DNA of 43,435 bases from a virus: the IMG/VR virus record IMGVR_UViG_3300037258_001224, positions 1-43,435 of that record; one strand, 5' to 3'. The notes below the pieces were generated by a model that ran no database searches, had not been told where the DNA came from, and saw nothing but the letters and a program-made list of their open reading frames with translations. The position numbers and the translations under genes are program-made. This document shows, piece by piece, positions 1-6,744 of the stretch; the first letter of the stretch is position 1; each line of letters opens with the position of its first letter.

Positions 1-528
1 TCACGCGACTCTCTCTTTCCACAGCCCACGATGGATCGCCATGCGCTTCAGTGCCCACCAGACGCGGTTGGCGTCGGCAAGTGTGCGGATCGATGGATTG
101 GCGCGGCGGCCGAGCGGCGAGCGCGGCGAAGAGAGCCATGCGTCGAGCTGGGCCTGATTCCAGCCCAGCAGATCGAGCGCGTAGCGAATGCGCGCCAGGT
201 CTGCTTCTGAGACGATGGTAACCTCGCGGCTCGTGTTGCCTTTGCGGCCTTCGGTGCCCGCACGATGCGCGGCATCGCGATCGAGCCGTGGCCGGCGGCG
301 GCTTCTTTGCGCCGGGAACTTCATATGCATCTGGCCTTGCAGCCCGTCGATCAGGCGATGCGCCTCTTCGGCGGTCAGATCCTTGAAACTCGCGACGGCG
401 TGGCCCACCTGGTCACTTACCCACTTCAGGCGCGACTCGCGATCGCTGCCTTCGAGGGCGTGCGCTGCGAGCTGCCCGTACAAGGTCTGCAGGCGGCGCA
501 TCTGATTGGCTGTGATCGGCTGGCTCAT
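1..528 (-). CDS. GemA/gp16-like phage protein (tentative)
   Basis: This 175-residue protein is the last early gene visible. Its start has a strong GGAGGT site six bases upstream. The N-terminal half has the pattern of Mu GemA/gp16 proteins: a short 'ITANQMRRLQTLYG' helix and, near residues 50-65, 'LTAEEAHRLIDGL'. The C-terminal half (about 105-175) looks helical and may bind DNA. In Mu, GemA modulates host gene expression and lies just before the middle regulator mor, so a Mor-type activator may lie to the left of this window. The family call rests on pattern and position only. The first 116 coding bases overlap the preceding zinc-finger gene. Confidence 0.7.
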   Translation of the reverse strand: MSQPITANQMRRLQTLYGQLAAHALEGSDRESRLKWVSDQVGHAVASFKDLTAEEAHRLIDGLQGQMHMKFPAQRSRRRPRLDRDAAHRAGTEGRKGNTSREVTIVSEADLARIRYALDLLGWNQAQLDAWLSSPRSPLGRRANPSIRTLADANRVWWALKRMAIHRGLWKERVA

Positions 529-706
529 GGTTTACCTCCGGTTTATGCATCAGCCCGCATGTCGGGCATTTTCGCTGGCCGGCGCGGATCGCGGCGCGGA
601 GCGCGTGTCGTTCTTCGTTGTAGTCCTGGCGTCGGCATTCCTTGGAACAGAAACGATTGCTGCCCTCGACTGACTTCTTGCAGCCGGGGCGCTGACATTG
701 GCGCAC
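413..706 (-). CDS. small double zinc-finger protein
   Basis: A 97-residue reading frame starts at GTG 706, with GGGAG about eight bases upstream. Residues 1-54 hold two metal-binding motifs: C4-x4-C9 with C20-x3-C24 ('RFCSKECRRQDY'), then C47-x2-C50 and H54. The first cluster resembles short zinc fingers found in many phage accessory proteins. Beyond residue 54 the sequence turns Arg/Ser/Pro-rich where it overlaps the next gene out of frame, so this tail may be readthrough after loss of an earlier stop. The 5' end likewise lies inside the tail of the ASCH gene. Function is unknown. Confidence 0.7.
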   Translation of the reverse strand: MRQCQRPGCKKSVEGSNRFCSKECRRQDYNEERHALRAAIRAGQRKCPTCGLMHKPEVNHEPADHSQSDAPPADLVRAARSARPRRQRSRVAPEVGK

Positions 707-1092
707 GGTCCCATCTCCCGAGTTTGTGTGTGCGATGTAGGCGGAAAACGCCAGTGGATGATGTCACCGCGGAAGGGCCTGCGGCCATTCCAGAAAACCA
801 TCATGTCCACGAAGTCTTTGAAACCGTCGCTCCGGGCGAGCTGGTCGCGCTCTGCCGAATCAAGCAACACGCCGTCAATCTGGACTTGGCAATCCGAAGA
901 GATGAGTATCTCTTCGATCCGCGTGCAGCGCGTCCGCATCAACAACTGCGCGCCTTTCTGTCGCAGACCGGTGTAGAGGTGAAGCATCTCGCCGGGCTGC
1001 GTACGCCGCTTCCGCTTGGCGCGGATCGTGTGACGATTCTTACCACTGAGAATCGGCGGGGCGAAACGCTTCTGGAAGTTGTAAAGGGCCAT
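550..1092 (-). CDS. ASCH-domain protein (PUA-like fold)
   Basis: A 180-residue protein whose first 116 or so residues match the ASCH pattern: an N-terminal 'KRFAPPILSGKNRHTIRA' segment, a 'PGEMLHLYTGLR' strand, an 'ARSDGFKDF' helix and a final 'FRGDIIHWRF' strand. ASCH domains are PUA-like barrels linked to RNA or modified-nucleotide binding, and they are common in phage early operons. The start ATG overlaps the previous stop (TAATG). The last 60 or so residues are Ser/Arg/Ala-rich, lie outside the domain and overlap the zinc-finger gene by 157 bases, which suggests a lost stop codon. The substrate is unknown. Confidence 0.8.
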   Translation of the reverse strand: MALYNFQKRFAPPILSGKNRHTIRAKRKRRTQPGEMLHLYTGLRQKGAQLLMRTRCTRIEEILISSDCQVQIDGVLLDSAERDQLARSDGFKDFVDMMVFWNGRRPFRGDIIHWRFPPTSHTQTREMGPCANVSAPAARSQSRAAIVSVPRNADARTTTKNDTRSAPRSAPASENARHAG

Positions 1093-1358
1093 TAACTTTT
1101 CCCATTCTTGAGAGCGGACAGCGCGGCCGCCGGCGCGACGATGAGCGGCGGTTCCTTGGCTGTGACCACGGGCGCGGCGACCAGGTTGAGAGTCGCGCTC
1201 TGCAGCACGATGGCGACCTGCACTTTGCAGGTGAGGCAGAAGCCGGGCTTCGGATGTTCGAGCAGGATCAGGCTCGCGCCCGACGTGTTCATCGTTTGCG
1301 GTTGGGGCACCGCGGGCATATCAACCGGCTGCCCGCACTTTGTGCAGTTGATCTTCAT
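1092..1358 (-). CDS. small zinc-ribbon protein
   Basis: An 88-residue protein with two CxxC knuckles, C5/C8 ('NCTKCGQ') and C41/C44 ('FCLTCK'), which together suit a single four-cysteine zinc ribbon. The rest is hydrophobic and Ala/Val-rich without a clear membrane segment. The start is fixed by an ATGA overlap with the preceding stop, and the end overlaps the ASCH gene by one base. No specific family is recognised. It probably binds zinc, and its role in the early operon is unknown. Confidence 0.7.
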   Translation of the reverse strand: MKINCTKCGQPVDMPAVPQPQTMNTSGASLILLEHPKPGFCLTCKVQVAIVLQSATLNLVAAPVVTAKEPPLIVAPAAALSALKNGKS

Positions 1359-1927
1359 CGCGCCCCCAGATTCGAAAAGAAAGCCGCGCGAATGGCAATC
1401 GCCTTTTGTTCAAGCGTGAATGCCCGCCAGAGCGCGTCCGCGCCATTTTCGTCGATCTCGATCTTTACGGTGAGCTTGCCGATTTCGCGCTTCCCGATGG
1501 TCGCGACCTTGAGGCGCCGCTCCGGCTTTGCAGCTTTCGCGGGCTTCGCTGCGCGTTTGCCTTTGACGAGCGAGATGCCTGCCTTCTTCCGGATCAAGAA
1601 GACGGTCACGTCACTGATGCCATGTTTGCGCGCGAGGTCGGAATGCGAAATGGATGGATCCGCAGAGATGATGGCTGCGCGGATGTCGTCTGGAATACGC
1701 TTCGTCGATTTTTTGCTGCTATGAATCGTCACAGTCTTCTCCTCTACTGGTGCGGCGAACGGCCGTGTCGGAACGGCGCGGTACGCGGGCGGAGGTTGTG
1801 GAGCGCGCTTGCCTTTGCAGGGCTCGCCGGCGTCGCACTCCCAGCACACGAAATCGTCGCCGGCTTTGACGACTGCAAGGCAGCAGCCGCAATCAGAGCA
1901 TTTCGCGCCGATAGGAACTTCATTCAT
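1355..1927 (-). CDS. zinc-finger plus helix-turn-helix protein
   Basis: I place the start at 1927 because this ATG overlaps the upstream stop (ATGA), giving 190 residues. An upstream in-frame extension looks non-coding. Residues 10-31 carry a cysteine cluster (C10-x2-C13, C15, C16, then C28-x2-C31, 'CWEC'). A Pro-rich linker follows. Residues about 77-118 form a homeodomain-like HTH ('SHSDLARKHGISDVTVFLIR'). Residues 140-190 contain a beta-rich segment. The layout suggests a DNA-binding regulator or transposition accessory, but no named family is recognised. Confidence 0.75.
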   Translation of the reverse strand: MNEVPIGAKCSDCGCCLAVVKAGDDFVCWECDAGEPCKGKRAPQPPPAYRAVPTRPFAAPVEEKTVTIHSSKKSTKRIPDDIRAAIISADPSISHSDLARKHGISDVTVFLIRKKAGISLVKGKRAAKPAKAAKPERRLKVATIGKREIGKLTVKIEIDENGADALWRAFTLEQKAIAIRAAFFSNLGAR

Positions 1928-2322
1928 AGGCGATGCCTCGATTCCGGATTCGTGCGCCAGCCGTCGATGTTGAAGTAACGCCAGCCGCGAAAGCCTTCGT
2001 GAAAGAGCCGCTCCTTCAGGCGCATGCATGGCGGTGAGCAGATGGCGACTTTCGCATCCTTTGCGATCTGCCATTCGCTCTCACCGCCGGTCAGGCTGTG
2101 CAGCCGCGGCAGAGAGCCGTCGTTCACAATGATCTCGTCTATATAGAAGTAGCCGAGGATCCGGCCGCGCCAGGTGTACCAGAGGCGATCGACCTTCACT
2201 TTCGGCATGCCCCGGCCGAGCGTGAAGTAATAAGTGCACCAGGGCGGCAAGCTGGCGGAGAACATCTCCGCGACAGTTCGCGCATCGACGTTCGCCGGCC
2301 ATGTCTTGATGATGTCGGCCAT
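1924..2322 (-). CDS. hypothetical phage protein, possible PUA-like fold
   Basis: A 132-residue protein. The start ATG at 2322 shares a base with the preceding stop (TAATG). The central part, 'VDRLWYTWRGRILGYFYIDE', reads as consecutive strands and resembles barrel strands of ASCH/EVE-type nucleic-acid binding domains. A conserved-looking C-terminal segment ('HEGFRGWRYFNIDGWR') follows. This is a fold impression only, and function is unknown. It lies among the coupled small genes of the early operon, three genes upstream of the clear ASCH protein. Confidence 0.65.
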   Translation of the reverse strand: MADIIKTWPANVDARTVAEMFSASLPPWCTYYFTLGRGMPKVKVDRLWYTWRGRILGYFYIDEIIVNDGSLPRLHSLTGGESEWQIAKDAKVAICSPPCMRLKERLFHEGFRGWRYFNIDGWRTNPESRHRL

Positions 2323-2627
2323 TACGCGCAAATCCTTTCGACGAGCTCCATCATGCGATCGATTCGACTCAGTGATGCAGGCATGGGTACCGGCGTGGGC
2401 GGTTTCCGCGTTTCTGGATACCGATGCGTGCGGGCAACTTTTCCCTTGATGCAACGCGATTTCGCGAATCTCTGCACGCTCTTTCCATGCCGGCCCATCA
2501 GCTCTCCCAGTTCGGTCCACGAATAACGTTCCGCGTTGAGGCGGATCCGCTTCTCTTCAGCAACGGTGAAGAGATTCTGGCCAGACTTGCAGCGCGGCAT
2601 GTCGGGCGGCAGAGCGCGTGTCGTCAT
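2322..2627 (-). CDS. small HTH-like protein
   Basis: A 101-residue protein starting at ATG 2627, which overlaps the preceding stop as ATGA. The middle ('FTVAEEKRIRLNAERYSWTELGELMGRHGKSVQRFAKSR' region, residues about 20-60) looks like a Myb/SANT- or resolvase-type HTH: three helices with a 'SWTELGELMGRHGKSVQ' recognition unit. The tail is basic and Pro-rich. It is likely a DNA-binding accessory protein, with target and role unknown. Confidence 0.7.
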   Translation of the reverse strand: MTTRALPPDMPRCKSGQNLFTVAEEKRIRLNAERYSWTELGELMGRHGKSVQRFAKSRCIKGKVARTHRYPETRKPPTPVPMPASLSRIDRMMELVERICA

Positions 2628-2917
2628 ATCTTGCCCTCGATGATCTGCACCAGGTGCGGAAGCGACGGATGGTGACGCAGCAGCTCGCGTGCCTCGCAAT
2701 ACCGAAGCTCGCGATCGCAGTCGCCGGGCTCAAGGCTGTTTAAATCGAGCCACCGCTCGTCGTCATGGATCTCGCACCAATTACAAGAGTTGTCGATGAT
2801 GCCGGTCGCGGCCTCGGCCGCAAGCTCAAAGGCGAGCTGATAGATGCCGCCCGAGACGGTGAACGTCTGCGTCTCTTCAGGCGTGGGTGCGTCGGCCTGG
2901 ATTCTGCCGTGGATCAT
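2624..2917 (-). CDS. hypothetical phage protein
   Basis: The start is set to ATG 2917, where it overlaps the TGA of the small membrane-protein gene (ATGA) with AGGGGG nine bases upstream. This gives 97 residues. The sequence is acidic, with a 'GIYQLAFELAAEAATGIIDNSC' region and C/H residues around 'CNWCEIHDDERW' and 'CDRELRYCEARELL'. These could bind a metal, but the pattern is not one I recognise. It is one of the coupled chain of small early genes. Confidence 0.6.
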   Translation of the reverse strand: MIHGRIQADAPTPEETQTFTVSGGIYQLAFELAAEAATGIIDNSCNWCEIHDDERWLDLNSLEPGDCDRELRYCEARELLRHHPSLPHLVQIIEGKI

Positions 2918-3042
2918 CGCATGCACCCCCTGATCCAGAACCCGAGGAGGAAGGCCGCCAGCGTCAACAGCCACAGGATCGCGAAGCCGAGCATCCGATC
3001 GCCGTGGTCTTCAAACAGATCGACCTCTTTTTTGTCGGTCAT
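2914..3042 (-). CDS. 42-residue single-pass membrane protein
   Basis: A short gene easily missed. ATG 3042 overlaps the upstream stop (ATGA) and has AGGAG upstream. The 3' end TGA overlaps the next ATG. The product has a charged N-terminus (MTDKKEVDLFEDHGDR), one transmembrane helix at residues about 17-37 ('LGFAILWLLTLAAFLLGFW') and a short basic end. The layout is N-in or N-out single pass with no signal cleavage site. Function is unknown. Small membrane proteins in early phage operons sometimes act in exclusion or host takeover, but nothing here shows that. Confidence 0.75.
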   Translation of the reverse strand: MTDKKEVDLFEDHGDRMLGFAILWLLTLAAFLLGFWIRGCMR

Positions 3043-3257
3043 GACTGACTCCTCTCCTTGCGCACGCGGGCCACGCTTGCGCAGATGGCATCGACGTTGT
3101 TGACCAGCGCGCCATGCAGATCGGGCACGGGAATGCGATCGTCGCAGTCGTAGAAGAAACGGCCACCGGGCAAGATGCCGACGACGATGAAAGCGTCGGA
3201 TTGCTTGCGCGCCGACCTGACAAGGGCGAGGATGGCTTTTTCGCGAGGACTATCCAC
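3039..3257 (-). CDS. small hypothetical phage protein
   Basis: A 72-residue product starting at GTG 3257, a few bases before the upstream stop, and ending in an ATGA overlap with the membrane peptide. It is alpha/beta in character: an N-terminal helix ('REKAILALVRSARKQSD'), then strands ('AFIVVGILPGGRFFYDC', 'RIPVPDLHGALVNN') and a C-terminal helix. It has no recognisable motif. A competing frame over the same bases (3011-3223) lacks the coupled ends and is less likely. Confidence 0.6.
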   Translation of the reverse strand: MDSPREKAILALVRSARKQSDAFIVVGILPGGRFFYDCDDRIPVPDLHGALVNNVDAICASVARVRKERSQS

Positions 3258-3420
3258 GACGGCCTTCTTTCTCGCGCCGTTCCACGAGCTCGTCCAGCAA
3301 CTGGATCAGCAGGCGCGCGTTGCGGCGCGTGGCTCCGGATTTCTCGGCGTCGTCGGCAACCTGCTCGAAGCCGCCGCGCATCACGAGGATCTGGCCAATA
3401 GTGATGGGCAATTCAGGCAT
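3250..3420 (-). CDS. 56-residue hypothetical protein
   Basis: A short frame that fills the space between two coupled genes. ATG 3420 lies eight bases inside the end of the upstream wHTH gene, and the TAG at 3250 lies inside the start of the next gene. The product begins MPELPITIGQILVMRGGFEQ and is otherwise charged and helical, ending in a Lys/Arg/Glu-rich helix. Seamless overlap at both ends is the main evidence. No family is recognised. Confidence 0.65.
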   Translation of the reverse strand: MPELPITIGQILVMRGGFEQVADDAEKSGATRRNARLLIQLLDELVERREKEGRRG

Positions 3421-3898
3421 GCGCGATCTCCGTGTCCTGCTCCATCTCCATGTGGAGCTGGCCGAGAAGTTCCAGCCCCGCCTGGCGGCCGGCGGCGGCG
3501 CGCAGCACGGCCACTTCGGCGCGCACCTGGTCGAGCACGTCCTTTACCCATGCCGCGCGATCGGCCTCGTCGACGATGAGGTAATAACCGCCGCGATCCG
3601 CGTGTTTCCAGCTTGCGATGGGCAGGCAGAAATTCAGGCGAAGCGTGCGCACAGCCTGCTTGATCGAGCGCGGTTCCATCTTGGTGCGCAACTGGATCTC
3701 GCGAATGGTCATGGCGTTGGCCAGGCCGCGGCGGTAACGCAGGCATTGCAGCACCGCCTTTTCGCTGTCGTCGAGCGGGAACCTCAGCGTGCCGCCGGCA
3801 TGGCCCATGAGCAGGTGCAGGATCTCCGCATCGAGGCGCTGCAGGCGCATCTCCTGCGATTCGGGAAAGAGTGAGGGCATGATCGAAGATTCAGTCAT
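3413..3898 (-). CDS. winged-helix-like phage protein
   Basis: A 161-residue protein whose start ATG overlaps the upstream stop (ATGA). Residues about 40-115 look like a winged helix ('AMTIREIQLRTKMEPRSIKQAVRTLR' as helix-turn-helix, then 'GGYYLIVDEADRAAW' as the wing). A coiled, Ala/Glu-rich helix fills the C-terminus. Winged-helix proteins of this shape in phage early regions often act in replication initiation or regulation. Here the role is not determined. Confidence 0.7.
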   Translation of the reverse strand: MTESSIMPSLFPESQEMRLQRLDAEILHLLMGHAGGTLRFPLDDSEKAVLQCLRYRRGLANAMTIREIQLRTKMEPRSIKQAVRTLRLNFCLPIASWKHADRGGYYLIVDEADRAAWVKDVLDQVRAEVAVLRAAAGRQAGLELLGQLHMEMEQDTEIAHA

Positions 3899-4188
3899 CG
3901 TTTTCCCTTCCTGAGCAGCTCGGCGGTTCTGTGGTTGCGGCCGACGTGCCAGCCAGTCTTGCGCGGGCAGCGATATGGCTTCAGCGTGTAGCCGTCAATC
4001 CTCCGCGGCTCGGTATGCAACAGCAGGCCGATGTAGCTGCGGGCGTCCGGTTCGGTGGCCAGTAGCAGCTTGCGGCAAAAGCCGCAGAATGGAGCGCGCA
4101 GCATCCGCTCACGGGCCTCGGGCTCGCTCGACCACGACACCGCATCTTTGCGGTGGCGCGGGATATCGGAGCTGGAGGTGTGTTTCAT
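3895..4188 (-). CDS. small zinc-binding phage protein
   Basis: A 97-residue product from ATG 4188, chosen because GGAGC lies upstream. A GTG at 4248 would add 20 residues but has no ribosome binding site. The metal ligands are C35-x2-C38 and C74 with H81 and H86 ('YRCPRKTGWHVGRNH'), a pattern seen in many short phage proteins in which a 'CP...WHxGH' block closes a zinc site. It overlaps the wHTH gene by four bases. It lies 85 bases downstream of the Gly-dipeptide repeat gene. Confidence 0.7.
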   Translation of the reverse strand: MKHTSSSDIPRHRKDAVSWSSEPEARERMLRAPFCGFCRKLLLATEPDARSYIGLLLHTEPRRIDGYTLKPYRCPRKTGWHVGRNHRTAELLRKGKR

Positions 4189-4273
4189 CGCTTTCGCTGC
4201 TCCTGAAAATTCGTTGGGTGGCGATTGGTTGAGCGGCAGCTCGCGCACCGCGAGAGCTGCCGCGAATTTTTGT

Positions 4274-4555
4274 TTAGCCGGAGCCGGAGCCGTAGCCGTA
4301 GCCGGAGCCGTCGCCGTCGCCGTAGCCGTAGCCGGAGCCGTCGCCGTCGCCGTCGCCGTAGCCGTCGCCGTAGCCGTAGCCGTAGCCGTAGCCGTAGCCG
4401 TAGCCGGAGCCGTCGCCGTCGCCGTAGCCGGAGCCGTAGCCGTCGCCGTCGCCGTAGCCGGAGCCGGAGCCGTAGCCGTCGCCGTAGCCGGAGCCGGAGC
4501 CGGAGCCGGAGCCGTAGCCGGAGCCGGAGCCGGAGCGAACGGCTAGACGCGCCAT
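4274..4555 (-). CDS. (Ser/Tyr/Asp)-Gly dipeptide-repeat protein
   Basis: A 93-residue product: a seven-residue leader (MARLAVR) followed by 43 uninterrupted X-Gly dipeptides. X is Ser (15), Tyr (17) or Asp (11), and the stop follows directly. The start ATG lies inside the end of the DUF6948-like gene (12-base overlap), as with the other coupled genes. The strand, frame and position favour this reading over plus-strand frames, which would give Arg/Ser or Ala/Val repeats. The product should be disordered, flexible and mildly acidic. Tyr-Gly/Ser-Gly low-complexity chains can self-associate, and Asp-Gly-rich repeats can bind calcium, but neither is shown. Function is unknown. Confidence 0.6.
   Translation of the reverse strand: MARLAVRSGSGSGYGSGSGSGSGYGDGYGSGSGYGDGDGYGSGYGDGDGSGYGYGYGYGYGYGDGYGDGDGDGSGYGYGDGDGSGYGYGSGSG
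4277..4534. repeat. hexanucleotide tandem array, 43 units
   Basis: Forty-three head-to-tail hexamers of the form GCCGNN on the plus strand use only three variants: GCCGGA, GCCGTA and GCCGTC. On the minus strand these are TCCGGC, TACGGC and GACGGC, coding Ser-Gly, Tyr-Gly and Asp-Gly. There is no indel or other substitution across 258 bases. A unit length divisible by three means copy-number change would keep the frame. It is not a CRISPR: there are no spacers and the unit is six bases. Confidence 0.97.
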
Positions 4556-4854
4556 TCCGGGACCGCCTTGAGATTCTCTTCGGCAGCTGGGGTCGTTTCG
4601 AGGATCTCGATCACGCCGAGCAGCAATTCACGCGGAGCGGCTACGCTGAACTTGCAGTTCTTCGGTTTCGAGACGCCGAGAAGAGCGATCTGCGAGAGCG
4701 AGCACGCGCCATCCCAATACCAGAGCCTGCGCGCGTTGACGAGTACGGCCTCTCCACCTTCACGCGATTCCAGGTTGCCGGCAAAGACGCCTGCATTGTT
4801 AGTGCGAACGACGACGAATGCGCCGTCGTTGAAGCCAGTTTTATTTTGTTTCAC
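4543..4854 (-). CDS. DUF6948-like phage protein
   Basis: I start this gene at GTG 4854, with GGAG six bases upstream, giving 103 residues. The earlier TTG at 4890 has no ribosome site. The body ('VVVRTNNAGVFAGNLES', 'VLVNARRLWYWDGACSLSQ', 'GVSKPKNCKFS') closely matches my memory of DUF6948 proteins, small beta-rich proteins of unknown function widespread in phages. In several phages I believe this family is followed by Gly-rich repeat sequence, as here, which hints at a functional pair. The end overlaps the dipeptide-repeat gene. Confidence 0.8.
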   Translation of the reverse strand: MKQNKTGFNDGAFVVVRTNNAGVFAGNLESREGGEAVLVNARRLWYWDGACSLSQIALLGVSKPKNCKFSVAAPRELLLGVIEILETTPAAEENLKAVPEWRV

Positions 4855-4906
4855 TCGTTTCTCCTTTTGCTTCGTTGTTACCTGCCTCAAATTCGAACTA
4901 CGGCGG

Positions 4907-5131
4907 CTATCGCGCAGCAGCCTTTCGCTTCTGCTCGCGGACGAGCAGGCTGAAGTTCTCCTGGAACTGGCCGAGAGCGCGCTTGGCGTGATGTACAGTG
5001 TGCGGCGGAAGTTCGAGCGCGCCTTCCTGGGCGATGTGCGTCCCGAAGATCTGCATCACGTCCGCCAGCTCGTCGAGCGCGGCCTTGGACTTCTGCCAGA
5101 AGCCCCAGGTGTCGATGGGCTTCGGCGTCAC
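4907..5131 (-). CDS. small helical phage protein
   Basis: A 74-residue product from GTG 5131. That start overlaps the upstream stop (GTGA) and has GGAGG eight bases upstream. An upstream in-frame extension to 5350 is Arg-rich shadow sequence. The protein is predicted mostly helical ('QKSKAALDELADVMQIFG', 'HHAKRALGQFQENFSLLV') with a basic C-terminus. No family is recognised. A 52-base gap separates it from the DUF6948-like gene. Confidence 0.65.
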   Translation of the reverse strand: MTPKPIDTWGFWQKSKAALDELADVMQIFGTHIAQEGALELPPHTVHHAKRALGQFQENFSLLVREQKRKAAAR

Positions 5132-5766
5132 GATTGCGCCTCCGTGGCCCGCACGCTCTCGCGCAGCTGCGTCTTCAAGTCGGCGCCCTTCAGGCGTTCG
5201 ACCTTCGCGTTCCACTCCTCTGCCGTTTCGCCGACGGTGCCCAGGACGGGAACGCCGCTCTCGATGTGAATATGCGAATTGCGGCCGTCGTTGCCGAGGG
5301 ACCATTGCGACCAGGCGTCGGCCTTGGCCTCGACATCGAGATTCGCCCACCAGTTGTCGAGCTCCTCTTCGTCAACGCAGAGCAGCGCGGTGGCAGGCGC
5401 CTCGGGTTCATGATGCTCGCAGATGGTGACCTGGGCGGCCGCCGGCTGCGCGCCCTTCGGCTTCAATGGATGGTTCTCAATGCGCTCGCCGAAAATGTTC
5501 TTCGCGTCGGCAGCGCAGAGAAAGGCGCGGCCTTTCTCAGTAATGCGATATTTCGGAACGTCGCTGTCGGCTCCGGGAATCGAAACGACGCGGTAAATGT
5601 CGATGAGACTTGAGAGATGAAACGAAAGAGCGGTGTTGCTGATCCACTGTTCGCGCGGGCAGACAAGTTCCCGCAACAATGTGAAGTCGACGGCGTCCGC
5701 GCACTTCGAGAGCGCATCCAGGATGGCCAGATCAGAGCGACCGGCTTTCTGATAGTCCGACATCAT
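5128..5766 (-). CDS. winged-helix DNA-binding protein
   Basis: A 212-residue protein whose ATG shares a base with the previous stop (TAATG). Residues about 8-90 make a clear winged helix ('NTALSFHLSSLIDIYRVVSI' recognition region, then 'KYRITEKGRAFLCAAD', the typical wing and final helix of MarR/PadR-like domains). The C-terminal half is acidic and Trp-rich ('EEELDNWWANLDVEAKADAW') and matches nothing I know. It may be a phage regulator of host or phage genes, acting on DNA. No target is visible. Confidence 0.75.
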   Translation of the reverse strand: MMSDYQKAGRSDLAILDALSKCADAVDFTLLRELVCPREQWISNTALSFHLSSLIDIYRVVSIPGADSDVPKYRITEKGRAFLCAADAKNIFGERIENHPLKPKGAQPAAAQVTICEHHEPEAPATALLCVDEEELDNWWANLDVEAKADAWSQWSLGNDGRNSHIHIESGVPVLGTVGETAEEWNAKVERLKGADLKTQLRESVRATEAQS

Positions 5767-6302
5767 TATCTGCCGGCCTTTCTGGACTTCTTTGCGGAGC
5801 GCTCGGCAGCGGCGCGTTCCTTTTCGACCAGGGCGGACGCGAGCGACACCTTCAACGAAGGAGCTTTTGAGTTGACGTCGAAGCAGCGCGCGAACATGCC
5901 GAGCAGGCGGCTCTGCGTTTCCTCAGCCAGGGCGCCGATCTTGAGGCGAAGGATGTCGCCGGCATCTTTCAAAAGCTGATGCTTCACCTTGCGATCGAAG
6001 AGCAGGCGGAAGAGACCGGGCTTCTTGATGCGCGAGAGTTCGAAGTGGAGCTCGGCAACGGCCTGCTCGTCGATGTCGACGGTTGAGCCGACGGTGAGAT
6101 CGGCGATGTAGAGCGAGCCTTCGAGACGCGTGGTTTTGTCGGCGCGCGGAGCGATCACGCCCTGCGTCTGGACAACCGCGGTGAGCGCAGCCTTGGCTGT
6201 CGAGTGCGCCTGCTGCGCGGATGTGAGCGCGATGCAGGCATTGTCGTACTCGATGCAGAGATCGTCGATCTCATCGGACGAATAGAGCCTTTTGTCAGTC
6301 AT
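5766..6302 (-). CDS. hypothetical phage protein with coiled-coil N-terminus
   Basis: The start is ATG 6302, overlapping the preceding stop (ATGA), and the product is 178 residues. Residues 10-55 form a helical, probably coiled-coil segment ('EYDNACIALTSAQQAHSTAK'). A beta-containing middle follows ('LEGSLYIADLTVGSTVDI'), then a helical bundle and a Lys/Arg-rich tail. The position downstream of the transposition genes and the coiled coil recall Mu Gam, the DNA-end-binding host-nuclease inhibitor, but there is no clear sequence match. I treat that as speculation. Confidence 0.7.
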   Translation of the reverse strand: MTDKRLYSSDEIDDLCIEYDNACIALTSAQQAHSTAKAALTAVVQTQGVIAPRADKTTRLEGSLYIADLTVGSTVDIDEQAVAELHFELSRIKKPGLFRLLFDRKVKHQLLKDAGDILRLKIGALAEETQSRLLGMFARCFDVNSKAPSLKVSLASALVEKERAAAERSAKKSRKAGR

Positions 6303-6553
6303 GCGGATTGCCTTTCGGGTTGGGCTGGAAGAGTCCACGGGGATTCGAGCCAGCGGGAGAAGTGCTTGTGCGCGCAATCGTGGCCGCAGATGTCCTCATA
6401 GACCGCCAGAGGATTGCGAGACTCCTCAACGCATTCGGCGGGAATAAACATGATGCCGGCGCGGTTTGAGACCGTGACGGCGACGAGCCAATGATTGGTC
6501 TCGCCTTTGACGGCCCCGCAGACGTCGCACTTGATCTGGCCGGGGATGATCAT
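6299..6553 (-). CDS. small zinc-binding protein
   Basis: An 84-residue product from ATG 6553, overlapping the preceding TGA. The metal ligands are C9-x2-C12 ('KCDVCGAVKGETNHW') and C56-x-H58-x-C60 ('ICGHDCAHKHFSRWL'), the arrangement of a treble-clef or ribbon-like knuckle with a C-terminal helix carrying further His residues. Similar small proteins are frequent in Proteobacteria and Acidobacteria phage early operons. No function is known. Confidence 0.7.
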   Translation of the reverse strand: MIIPGQIKCDVCGAVKGETNHWLVAVTVSNRAGIMFIPAECVEESRNPLAVYEDICGHDCAHKHFSRWLESPWTLPAQPERQSA

Positions 6554-6744
6554 CGTTTGCCGCCGCTCGTTGCGAGCACTTTCGCGTTTCGCTGAGCTGC
6601 AGCCTGCGCGGAATGCTTTTTCAAACACTCCGCGAACCACTTAGCCTGTTCCGGACTCAGATCTATCCGGACTTGATCGTTCTCCACTATCACGACCCCG
6701 TTGGCATGCGTGATGTCGAAGGTGAGACTTGGATCCGTTTTCAC
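6550..6744 (-). CDS. small hypothetical phage protein
   Basis: A 64-residue product from GTG 6744, which overlaps the previous stop (GTGA); its own stop overlaps the next ATG. An N-terminal beta hairpin ('ITHANGVVIVENDQVRIDLS') precedes a helix ('PEQAKWFAECLKKHSAQAA') and a basic tail. No motif is recognised. Both ends are fixed by coupling, which supports it as a real gene. Confidence 0.65.
   Translation of the reverse strand: MKTDPSLTFDITHANGVVIVENDQVRIDLSPEQAKWFAECLKKHSAQAAAQRNAKVLATSGGKR

Noticed and set aside
4277-4534. Possible CRISPR or plus-strand Arg/Ser or Ala/Val repeat gene
   Set aside because: The unit is six bases with no spacers, so it is not a CRISPR. Plus-strand frames lack coupled starts and ribosome sites, while the minus-strand frame starts inside the upstream gene end as its neighbours do.
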